A stretch of 64,000 nucleotides of DNA from positions 124,001-188,000 of the forward strand of contig NZ_CP144164.1 of assembly GCF_037478005.1 (NCBI RefSeq), in the 5' to 3' direction. Positions within the stretch are counted from its first letter, which is position 1. Every line of letters starts with the position of its first letter. This document shows positions 8,810 to 16,291 of this stretch, piece after piece. A model generated the notes under the pieces. It ran no database searches and was not told where the DNA came from. It worked only from the letters and a program-made list of their open reading frames with translations. The position numbers and the translations under genes were made by a program. This DNA is from Alteromonas sp. M12 (GTDB taxonomy: Bacteria; Pseudomonadota; Gammaproteobacteria; Enterobacterales; Alteromonadaceae).

Positions 8810-9733
8810 ATGAGTCTAGATGATTCTTATCTTCAATATCCCAAACGACATTACGGAATGGACCACGATTTATATGATTGGTCGATGCTGACAGAGCGTA
8901 AACCTATTGTCTGGCCAAATAACAAAAAACTAGCGCTTTGGGTAAATATCAACGTCCAGTTTTTTCCTTTGAACCAAGGTGCAAACCCAGTTGCCGTGCC
9001 TGGTGGTATGAAAATGCCTTATCCAGATTTACGCCACTTTAGTTTGCGTGATTACGGTAATCGCGTCGGTATATTTCGAATCTTCAAAGCATTAGATAAA
9101 TTTAATATCAAACCAACTATCGCGATTAATGGCGCCATGGTTGAACGCGCACCTTATTTGATGGATGTCATTAAAGAGCGAGGTAATGAAGTCATTGCCC
9201 ATGGTTGGCAGATGGACATGTTGCATCATGGCGAAGTTTCGCCAAACGATGAAGCAAGTTGGGTTGCTAAAAGTGTGCAAACTTTACGTGAGCGCTTTGA
9301 GCAACCGGTGAAAGGCTGGTTAAGTCCTGGTCGCTTGCAATCAGAAAATACCCCTGAGTTATTGCAGCAAAATGGTATCGACTACATGTGCGATTGGGTT
9401 AACGATGAGTTGCCCTATGCCTTTAGAACTGAAACGGGTCAACTCAGCAACATGCCTTTATCTAATGAACTGGATGATTTTTTTATTTTGCAAAACAATC
9501 TGCACAGTGAAGATAGCTATGTTGAGCAAATTCAAGATGCATGTGACCTGTTGTTAAGTGAAGCCGAAACACAAGGTGGGCGTCTATTAGCATTGAATAT
9601 ACATCCATGGATGTTGGGTCAACCCCACCGTATTGCTTGCTTCGAGAAAGTACTTGAATACATCAGTAGTAAAGATGGAGTTTGGAGTGCTAGCGCGAGT
9701 GATATTTACCAGAGCTGGCAAGCACAGCAATAA
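8810..9733 (+). CDS. PuuE/imidase-type hydrolase, copy 2 with Glu-to-Gln change
   Basis: 307 aa and homologous to the gene just upstream, sharing WPNNKKLALWVNI, FSLRDYGNRVGIFRIFKALDKF, a His motif (VIAHGWQMD) and the C-terminal NIHPWMLGQPHR. Where its sisters have Glu in the first metal or catalytic motif (NIEF, NLET) this copy reads NVQF, with Gln50. It may be a regulatory or partner subunit, or use a different residue. Ribosome site AAGGAGG overlaps the end of copy 1, so translation is probably coupled. It precedes the hydratase genes in the same operon. Confidence 0.8.
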   Translation: MSLDDSYLQYPKRHYGMDHDLYDWSMLTERKPIVWPNNKKLALWVNINVQFFPLNQGANPVAVPGGMKMPYPDLRHFSLRDYGNRVGIFRIFKALDKFNIKPTIAINGAMVERAPYLMDVIKERGNEVIAHGWQMDMLHHGEVSPNDEASWVAKSVQTLRERFEQPVKGWLSPGRLQSENTPELLQQNGIDYMCDWVNDELPYAFRTETGQLSNMPLSNELDDFFILQNNLHSEDSYVEQIQDACDLLLSEAETQGGRLLALNIHPWMLGQPHRIACFEKVLEYISSKDGVWSASASDIYQSWQAQQ

Positions 9734-9781
9734 TTTGTAGGGGCGTTAGAACCCTCCTTATCCTTGAGACAAGAGATAATA

Positions 9782-11197
9782 ATGTCCAAAACACTTTTTC
9801 AGAAGATATGGGATGCTCATAAGGTTAAACAATTACCTGATGGGACTTACTTAGTTTACATTGACCGAGTCTTTTTACACGAAAGAACAGGTTCTATTGC
9901 GTTGCAAAGTTTGGCCGAAACTGGACGAAAAGTTCGTCATCCAGACCAAGTTTTTTGCACCATGGATCATATTGTCGATACATTTCCAGGTCGTGGTGAT
10001 GAAACTGTCATGCCTTCAGGGAAAGACTTCATTCAAGCTACACGTAAAGAAGCCAAAGCCGCTGGCATTACCTTATTTGACATAGGTGATGAACGACAAG
10101 GTATCGCCCATGTCATTAGTCCAGAACTGGGTATCGTACAACCAGGTTTAACCCTAGTTTGCCCGGATAGTCACACCTGTACTCAAGGTGCTTTAGGTGC
10201 GGCTGCTTGGGGGATTGGTTCTTCTGAAGCTGAACATGCAATGGCGACTCAAACTCTACGTATTAATAAACCCAAATTGATGCGGGTTTGGTTTGAAGGC
10301 GAACTGAATTCAAGTGTCACAGCCAAAGATATGATTCTTCACCTTATCAGTAAATTTGGTGCCCACGGTGGCGCTGGTCATGCAATAGAATTTGCTGGTC
10401 CTGCAGTAGAAGCCCTGTCGATAGAAGCGAGAATGACTCTATGTAATATGGCTGTAGAGTTTGCGGCATTTACAGGTTTAGTAGCACCGGATCAAAAAAC
10501 CATCGACTATTTACAAGGTCGCCCTTATGCGCCTAAAGGCGAGCAATGGGACACTGCTGTAGAATATTGGCATAATCTGCGCACCGATGAGGATGCCTTG
10601 TTCGATACTGAAATTAAAATAGACGTTGCAGATATTGAACCTACCATCACTTGGGGTACAAGCCCACAACATGCTTGTGGTATCAGCCAAACCGTTCCTG
10701 AATTAAATACCTTAGCTTCTGAAGATGCACGCACAGCGGCAACACGTGCTCTAGCTTATCAAGACTTAAAGTCAGGCGATAAGTTGCTCGGCCTCAAGAT
10801 AGATTGCGCATTTATCGGTTCATGTACCAATTCGCGAATTGAAGATCTTCGTAAAGCTGCAGCTATTTTAGCAGGTAAAAAAGTGGCTACTCATGTGAAA
10901 GCCATTTGTGTTCCCGGTTCGCAGCAAGTAAAAGCGGCTGCCGAGCGTGAAGGTTTACATCAGGTTTTCTTAGATGCAGGTTTTGAGTGGAGAGAAAGTG
11001 GATGTTCCATGTGCTTCTATGCTGGGGGGGAGCACTTTGGTAAACAACAACGGGTTTTATCTACGAGTAATCGTAATTTTGAATCTCGCCAAGGTCCAGA
11101 GACTCGTACCCATTTAGCCAGTCCAGAAACCGTGGCCGCCAGTGCCATATACGGTTGTATTACCGATCCGCGTGCGGTTCCAAGGAGTGATCGATGA
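9782..11197 (+). CDS. Aconitase-family hydratase large subunit (LeuC-like, catabolic type)
   Basis: About 471 aa from ATG 9782; a TTG six codons upstream has no better ribosome site. It carries the 4Fe-4S ligand motifs [11 protein letters not shown] and GCSMC and the DSHTCTQGALGA motif, so it is a LeuC-type dehydratase/hydratase. It departs from canonical LeuC after the iron-sulphur cysteines: FYAG in place of LAMN. The operon has amidases and no leuA or leuB, so it more probably hydrates a substituted maleate such as citraconate or dimethylmaleate (known activities of relatives) than isopropylmalate. It overlaps the small subunit by four bases (ATGA). Confidence 0.85.
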   Translation: MSKTLFQKIWDAHKVKQLPDGTYLVYIDRVFLHERTGSIALQSLAETGRKVRHPDQVFCTMDHIVDTFPGRGDETVMPSGKDFIQATRKEAKAAGITLFDIGDERQGIAHVISPELGIVQPGLTLVCPDSHTCTQGALGAAAWGIGSSEAEHAMATQTLRINKPKLMRVWFEGELNSSVTAKDMILHLISKFGAHGGAGHAIEFAGPAVEALSIEARMTLCNMAVEFAAFTGLVAPDQKTIDYLQGRPYAPKGEQWDTAVEYWHNLRTDEDALFDTEIKIDVADIEPTITWGTSPQHACGISQTVPELNTLASEDARTAATRALAYQDLKSGDKLLGLKIDCAFIGSCTNSRIEDLRKAAAILAGKKVATHVKAICVPGSQQVKAAAEREGLHQVFLDAGFEWRESGCSMCFYAGGEHFGKQQRVLSTSNRNFESRQGPETRTHLASPETVAASAIYGCITDPRAVPRSDR

Positions 11198-11820
11198 AAG
11201 CATTTACAACTCACTGTGGTATTGCCGCGCCATTATTAAGAATCAATATTGATACTGATGCCATTATTCCGAGTAGGGAAATGCGTCGAGTATCTAAAAA
11301 GGGCTTGGGTGAGGGGCTATTTGCTTCTTGGCGTTATGTGATGCCCGATTCTCGCGAACTCAACCCCGACTTCATCTTAAATAAACCAGAATACGCTAAT
11401 ACCACAGTGTTGCTAGCGGGTAACAATTTTGGCTGTGGTTCATCACGTGAACATGCGGTTTGGGCTTTGGCTGAATATGGTATACGGGCCATTATTGCTC
11501 CTAGCTTTGGCGCTATTTTTTACCAGAATTGTATGCGCAACGGCATACTTCCTGTTGTGCTTAGTAACGAAGCTGTCATGCAGTTATCTGATGAAACTCT
11601 ACAAGATCCGCAACATTTAAAGCTCAAAATAGATTTGCAGGAGCAAAAAGTTGAAAGCCCCCATGGTCTAAAATTTGAATTTGATATAGAGACGGGTAGC
11701 AAAGAAATGCTGCTAAATGGTTTAGACAGTATTGGCGTAACTCTACAACATGAAAAAGAAATTAGTGCATTTGAGCAGCAAGTACGCAAACAACATAGTT
11801 GGTTGTATTTGCAAAATTAG
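11194..11820 (+). CDS. Aconitase-family hydratase small subunit (LeuD-like, catabolic type)
   Basis: 208 aa swivel domain partnering the preceding large subunit. It has the conserved IDTDAIIPS and NFGCGSSREHAVWAL motifs. The substrate-loop region reads PSREMRRVSKKGLGEGLF, where the second LeuD in this window has PKQYLKSISKFGFGDWLF; that difference fits a different substrate. The start codon overlaps the stop of the large subunit, so translation is coupled. It is the last gene of the operon, followed by a strong bidirectional terminator. Confidence 0.85.
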   Translation: MKAFTTHCGIAAPLLRINIDTDAIIPSREMRRVSKKGLGEGLFASWRYVMPDSRELNPDFILNKPEYANTTVLLAGNNFGCGSSREHAVWALAEYGIRAIIAPSFGAIFYQNCMRNGILPVVLSNEAVMQLSDETLQDPQHLKLKIDLQEQKVESPHGLKFEFDIETGSKEMLLNGLDSIGVTLQHEKEISAFEQQVRKQHSWLYLQN

Positions 11821-11852
11821 ATGGGGTTAAGAGCAGGTAAGTCGCTTTAACT

Positions 11853-11888
11853 AAAAAAGTCAATCAACCTTAGTTGATTGACTTTTTT
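11853..11888. terminator. Strong bidirectional terminator between convergent operons
   Basis: A perfect 16-bp stem: AAAAAAGTCAATCAAC (11853-11868), loop CTTA, GTTGATTGACTTTTTT (11873-11888). The A and T runs let it serve both strands. Confidence 0.93.
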
Positions 11889-11903
11889 ATTGCACTAGCG
11901 CTT

Positions 11904-12539
11904 TTATGCGGTCAAAGATTGCAGGTAAGTTATGATATCTGCCTCACTAACAACATCGCCATATTTTGCGTTCATGTCAAACAAGTTAGCCTTATGTGGA
12001 TCTTCATGACGATCACCACAAGCTTCTTCTACTATTATCGGTATAAAGCCATGTGAACAAGCATCAACACAACTAGCACGTACGCAACCACTGGTTGTTA
12101 AGCCGGTTAATATCACGCTGTCTGCACCATAAGCCGCTAAGGTAGAACTTAAGGATGTACCAAAAAAAGCACTTGGGTATTGTTTGGATATAACCAACTC
12201 GTCTTCGGTAGGTTTCAATGTTCCTGCCCAAGCACCCATAGGCGAACCTTCTGTTAAATAGCGTAAAGGTTTAGCTTTCTTAAAAAAGGCTCCGCCGTTT
12301 ACCCCAGATTTATGATAAACAACGTTTGTATAGATAACTAAAACGCCGGCTTTTCGAGCGGCTTCTAGAACCCGTTGCGCGGATGCTAACGCATCTTCAA
12401 CATCGGCATACAGTTCGCAAGATTTATCATAATAGGCTTCTACAAAGTCAATCAGCAGTAACGCTGGTTTTTTACCATAGCCTACTTTGTTGCCGTATAC
12501 ATTTGCGTAATTTTGATCAATATCTTCACTAATAGTCAT
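11904..12539 (-). CDS. Isochorismatase-family amidohydrolase, second copy
   Basis: 211 aa with triad Asp31 (ALLLIDFVEAY), Lys119 (ISKQYPSAF) and Cys152 (GLTTSGCVRAS). This is the N-carbamoylsarcosine amidase/maleamate amidase pattern. Clearly diverged from the copy at 7190, so it may act on another half-amide. It is last in a minus-strand operon: alcohol dehydrogenase, then ICL-family lyase, then this gene 24 nt later. The neighbouring lyase supports a role in supplying a dicarboxylate for hydration and cleavage (inference). Confidence 0.87.
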   Translation of the reverse strand: MTISEDIDQNYANVYGNKVGYGKKPALLLIDFVEAYYDKSCELYADVEDALASAQRVLEAARKAGVLVIYTNVVYHKSGVNGGAFFKKAKPLRYLTEGSPMGAWAGTLKPTEDELVISKQYPSAFFGTSLSSTLAAYGADSVILTGLTTSGCVRASCVDACSHGFIPIIVEEACGDRHEDPHKANLFDMNAKYGDVVSEADIITYLQSLTA

Positions 12540-12563
12540 GTAATTACTCTTTCTCTACCTTGT

Positions 12564-13424
12564 TTATTTTGCCCATTTCTTTTCAAAAGCCCATACATCT
12601 TCGAATCCTATTAAAGAACAGAATTCGCTGAAGTCGTTGATTGGCACGCCTTCTGGTTCAGCGCTACCTTGTTCTTTCATTGCAATCAGCGATTTTTCTA
12701 CTGCATTGGCTGCCGCTAAACTGGTTAATGAAGGGGCGATAGCAATGGCATATCCCACCTCTTTCATTTCTTCAACGGTCAAAATAGGCGTGAAGCCACC
12801 ATTTGACATATTTGCAAACATTGGACCGCCAACTTCTTTACAAGCTCTACGCATTTCTTCTTTGGTTTCCAATGCTTCAACAAAAAGGACGTCTGCACCA
12901 GCCTCGTAATAGGCTTGAGCTCTGGCGATAGCAGCGTCTAGACCTTCGGCTTGACGGGCGTCTGTTCGAGCTATGATTAACATGTTTCTGTCAGTACGAG
13001 CGTCAACAGCAACCTTTATTTTTTCGACCATGTCAGCGCAAGGAACCACTTTGCGATTAGGCGTGTGACCGCATTTTTTTGGAAACTCTTGGTCTTCGAT
13101 TTGGATGGCAGAAACGCCCGCTTCTTCGTAACCACGGACAGTGTGATGTACGTTTAATAATCCGCCAAAACCTGTGTCTGCATCGGCCATTACCGCTGCA
13201 TTACTGGTTTTAACAAGAGTACGCATACGGTCAACCATCTGAGTGTAACTTACTATTCCAGCGTCGGCTATGCCATAAGCTGAAGCTGTTAACCAGTAGC
13301 CAGTGCCATAAACTACTTCAAATCCAACCTTGTTCGCAACTACCGCTGTGATCATGTCTTGAATTCCAGGGGCAAATATAAATTCACCTTTGTCTAATTT
13401 TTCTCTCAGTATTGGACTAGCCAT
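12564..13424 (-). CDS. Isocitrate lyase/PEP-mutase-superfamily C-C lyase
   Basis: 286 aa TIM-barrel enzyme. It has the Mg-binding DADTGFGG (81-88) and the lyase signature KKCGH (116-120), which marks cleaving members such as 2-methylisocitrate lyase and 2,3-dimethylmalate lyase, not PEP mutases. Such enzymes split a hydroxy-dicarboxylate into a 2-oxoacid and a carboxylic acid. With LeuCD-like hydratase and amidases facing it, a malate analogue carrying alkyl groups is the likeliest substrate (inference). There is no methylcitrate synthase nearby, so a role in the propionate cycle is less likely. The ribosome site GGAGAAAAG sits upstream. Confidence 0.88.
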   Translation of the reverse strand: MASPILREKLDKGEFIFAPGIQDMITAVVANKVGFEVVYGTGYWLTASAYGIADAGIVSYTQMVDRMRTLVKTSNAAVMADADTGFGGLLNVHHTVRGYEEAGVSAIQIEDQEFPKKCGHTPNRKVVPCADMVEKIKVAVDARTDRNMLIIARTDARQAEGLDAAIARAQAYYEAGADVLFVEALETKEEMRRACKEVGGPMFANMSNGGFTPILTVEEMKEVGYAIAIAPSLTSLAAANAVEKSLIAMKEQGSAEPEGVPINDFSEFCSLIGFEDVWAFEKKWAK

Positions 13425-13493
13425 TTTTTAACTTTTCTCCATTAATATTTAATAAAATCTCGAACTAAAACAACGTTGCTGTTTATTGCATTT

Positions 13494-14651
13494 TCAATAG
13501 GCCGATTCGTATATGTCGAGGGCATTTTCGCGAGTCACCTCGCGGGGATTATTAACTAGTAGTCTTTGTTGTTGCATCGCTTCGTCGGCCAACATTCCTA
13601 GGTCTTCACGGGGAACATTTAATGCCTGTAAACTTTTGGGCAAGCTAACGTCAGTAATTAAATTGTCGATGACATTAATGAATGCATCACAGCCTTTTTG
13701 ACCGGTTTGATGATTTTGCCCCGAGGTGACACTAGGCAGCAGTTCAGCATACAAATCGGCCGCTACAGGTGCGTTAAAACGTAACACGTGGGGTAAAACC
13801 AATGAGTTACTCAGGCCATGGGGAATATGGTAATTACCGCCTAATGGGTAGGCTAGGGCATGGACCGCTGCCACTGGTGAGTTGGCAAAAGCTTGTCCTG
13901 CCATTAGTGCGCCTAGCAGCATGTTTGAACGAGCTTCTAGGTTACTGCCATTATTCACTGCTTCTAACAAGTTTTGCGACATTAGGCGCAACGCTTCTTT
14001 TGCTAACATGTCTGAATAAGGGTTTTTCTTAATTTTTCCGGTAAAAGCTTCTATTGCATGCACCATGGCATCGATACCAGTAGCAGCTGTAATTGCCGGT
14101 GGAAGCCCTACTGTTAAGGTGGCATCCAAAATCGCTATGTCAGGTAATAAAGAGGGCGAAACGACACCGGATTTTGTGGTTTCTCCGGTAGTTATAATTG
14201 AGATGGGAGTAACTTCCGATCCTGTCCCAGCAGTAGTAGGAAGTAAAATTAGCGGTAAACGTTTATCTCTAATTTTGTCCAACCCGTACATATCCTTCAA
14301 AGGCTGCTTCGAGTTTACCAACACAGCAAGTAGTTTAGCGACGTCTAAACTGCTACCTCCACCAAAGCCTATTACCCCGTCTACATGAAGTTGTTTTGCA
14401 AATTCTGCAGCAGACAATACCAATGATTCTGGTGGATCTGCCTGAATATCACTATAAATTACGGCGGTGATTCCGGCTTTGTTTAAAGGCGCGGTTATAT
14501 GGGTAACTAGGCCTGCTTTTACCAATCCAGGATCGGTGACGATAAGAGGCTGTTTAATGCCAAGGGCGCGACAATGCTCAGCGATTTGCTCAATAGCTCC
14601 AATGTTACAAATAATCTTATTTGCGGTAATAAACTCGACGGTACTCGTCAT
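13494..14651 (-). CDS. Iron-containing (group III) alcohol dehydrogenase
   Basis: 385 aa, the usual length. NAD-binding motif GFGGGSSLDVAK (about 95-106), then PTTAGTGSEVTP. The metal ligands are visible in GIDAMVHAIEAFTG (Asp and His) and VHALAYPLGGNYHIPHG (two His). Members act on short alcohols, lactaldehyde, 4-hydroxybutyrate or maleylacetate; the last is unlikely as those proteins are shorter. First gene of the minus-strand operon with the lyase and amidase, with a strong AAAGGAG site. Probably reduces or oxidises an aldehyde or oxo intermediate of the pathway. Confidence 0.85.
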   Translation of the reverse strand: MTSTVEFITANKIICNIGAIEQIAEHCRALGIKQPLIVTDPGLVKAGLVTHITAPLNKAGITAVIYSDIQADPPESLVLSAAEFAKQLHVDGVIGFGGGSSLDVAKLLAVLVNSKQPLKDMYGLDKIRDKRLPLILLPTTAGTGSEVTPISIITTGETTKSGVVSPSLLPDIAILDATLTVGLPPAITAATGIDAMVHAIEAFTGKIKKNPYSDMLAKEALRLMSQNLLEAVNNGSNLEARSNMLLGALMAGQAFANSPVAAVHALAYPLGGNYHIPHGLSNSLVLPHVLRFNAPVAADLYAELLPSVTSGQNHQTGQKGCDAFINVIDNLITDVSLPKSLQALNVPREDLGMLADEAMQQQRLLVNNPREVTRENALDIYESAY

Positions 14652-15380
14652 GGGTGACTCCTTTATTACTGTAATGTTAATGCACCGCCTGTTAACTCCA
14701 TGGTTTTAAGCTGCGCTGTTTAACTTACTGTCTATATCTTGCGCCCTATCGCTTTGTGGGCTGTTGATGATTGGTAGTGATTAAAAAAATTATCTAACTA
14801 ACACTGATCTGAGTGAGAAGACCAATTTGTCGGTAGTCGAGAATCAAACACATCTAAAGACGGAAACTAACCTGATTTTGCCAAACTACAACTTTGTTTA
14901 CGCAACTGATGGAATGCTTCACTTACTACTTATATTTTCACAACGCTGGTGAACAGAACTCCCCCTTAACTATTTTGCATGCTTTAGTTAAATCAGCCAT
15001 GACAAATGTCAAAGACAAGAAATCGGACAAACACAATGTGTTGGTTCGCTGATGAATTGACCAATTTTGCTGTGTAATTGCCCATATCCCTCCTGAGCTT
15101 AATCCGCTTGTTAATAATACGTACTCAGAATAAGTTACCAAAATAGGTAAACGCTATGCATCATTATGTACCAAATAAACTAAATTTAATACTAATGATA
15201 TATCATTTGTTCATTATCTGAACTAAAACTGCCAAATAAGTCTTTGAAAAATATTGATAAATATCAAAAATCAGGATTTTGGTATGCTGTTTGCTTTAAA
15301 AGTTGCTGATCAAAAATGCAGCTAAGTACTTGCTAGTAATCAAAATTCATGTAATTATCTTGTTAAAAAGGAATAATGAT
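14652..15380. promoter_or_regulatory. Divergent control region between alcohol dehydrogenase and Crp/Fnr genes
   Basis: 729 bases with no convincing gene. Three sites stand out. ATGACAAATGTCAA is at 14999-15012. The 14-mer TGATATATCATTTG is at 15196-15209, shared with the promoter at 7102. TTGATAAATATCAA, a perfect Fnr consensus, is at 15254-15267, about 115 nt before the regulator's start, so autoregulation is likely. The first site lies about 350 nt from the divergent operon. Confidence 0.6.
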
Positions 15381-16088
15381 ATGTCAACAATATTTATACC
15401 TAAACATATACGTCCTACTTATACCAATACAGTGCTTAACGATTGCCTGTTATTTCATGGCATGACACCTAATGAATTGGACCGTTTGGATTCCTATGCT
15501 GAACAATCCAAGTGCGATGAAGGTGAGTATTTATTTCGCCAAGATACGCCTGCTGATTTTGTTTATAACGTGATCTCCGGAACTGTAGCGATTGAGCGAA
15601 TCTTCAGTAATGGCAGACGACAAATCATTGGTTTTTTATTTCCCGGTGATTTCATTGGATTAACCCATTCAATAAATTATGATTGTGCGGTTCGCTGCTT
15701 AACCAAAGTTGAACTATACAAATTCAGTCGCAAAAAACTAAATAGCCTTAGTGAAGAAGGCGGTCACCTTAAGCAAAATATGGAACAGATTAAATCGGCC
15801 ATATTTTCTAGAGTGATGGAACAACTTTATGTTTTAGGTCAGAAAAAAGCGCTAGAACGCTTATGTTTCTTGTTCATGCAATTATTAGAACGATTACCCG
15901 GTGCCCGTGTTGATCGCATTGAATTGTATATGTCCCGTCAAGATATGGCTGACTATTTGGGGTTAACCATAGAAACGGTGAGTCGTTGTTTGGCTAAGTT
16001 AAAATCCGACGGTTTGGTCGCTTTCCCCAAACTAAATCACCTACAAATTTTGAATTTACCTGCGTTAAGCGAATTGGCTGAATGCTAG
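15381..16088 (+). CDS. Crp/Fnr-family transcriptional regulator
   Basis: 235 aa from ATG 15381, chosen for the AAAAAGGA site; an upstream in-frame start adds 26 unlikely residues. The N-terminal half is a cyclic-nucleotide-binding-type barrel (GEYLFRQDTPADFVYNVISG). The C-terminal winged helix reads MSRQDMADYLGLTIETVSR, where E..SR matches the Fnr recognition helix that reads TTGAT. The Fnr N-terminal iron-sulphur cysteine cluster is absent; only scattered Cys are present, so this is not an ordinary oxygen sensor of the Fnr type. Perfect TTGAT-N4-ATCAA sites lie before its own gene and before the next operon. Confidence 0.88.
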   Translation: MSTIFIPKHIRPTYTNTVLNDCLLFHGMTPNELDRLDSYAEQSKCDEGEYLFRQDTPADFVYNVISGTVAIERIFSNGRRQIIGFLFPGDFIGLTHSINYDCAVRCLTKVELYKFSRKKLNSLSEEGGHLKQNMEQIKSAIFSRVMEQLYVLGQKKALERLCFLFMQLLERLPGARVDRIELYMSRQDMADYLGLTIETVSRCLAKLKSDGLVAFPKLNHLQILNLPALSELAEC

Positions 16089-16190
16089 TTCATTAAATGT
16101 GACTGTCATTTTGGGCAAGGACACGCCCTGCGCTCTTTTAAAATCATCAAAAACTCCTGTCTAATTCGATTTAATCTTTTTCTTTTTGTA

Positions 16191-16204
16191 TTGATAAATA
16201 TCAA
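16191..16204 (+). promoter_or_regulatory. Fnr-type box upstream of the amine oxidase
   Basis: TTGATAAATATCAA, identical in all 14 bases to the box at 15254, lying 87 nt before the amine oxidase start. Confidence 0.7.
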
Positions 16205-16291
16205 TGCTAGTCGCAAAACCCTGGGATAGGCTCAAGCTAACTATGTTGAAAAACCAATTAGCACGCTCCAATCATATATAGGATATTTAAT

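Noticed and set aside
7190..13424. Nicotinate fermentation pathway of the Eubacterium barkeri type
   Set aside because: The hydratase and lyase resemble its last steps, but enamidase, 2-hydroxymethylglutarate and methyleneglutarate mutase genes are absent.
12564..13424. prpB of the methylcitrate cycle
   Set aside because: The KKCGH lyase motif fits, but prpC, acnD and prpF are not adjacent, and the gene is with an amidase and alcohol dehydrogenase.
14938..15141. 67-codon minus-strand frame in the alcohol dehydrogenase/Crp gap
   Set aside because: No ribosome site or family; it overlaps an Fnr-like box and is likely regulatory DNA.
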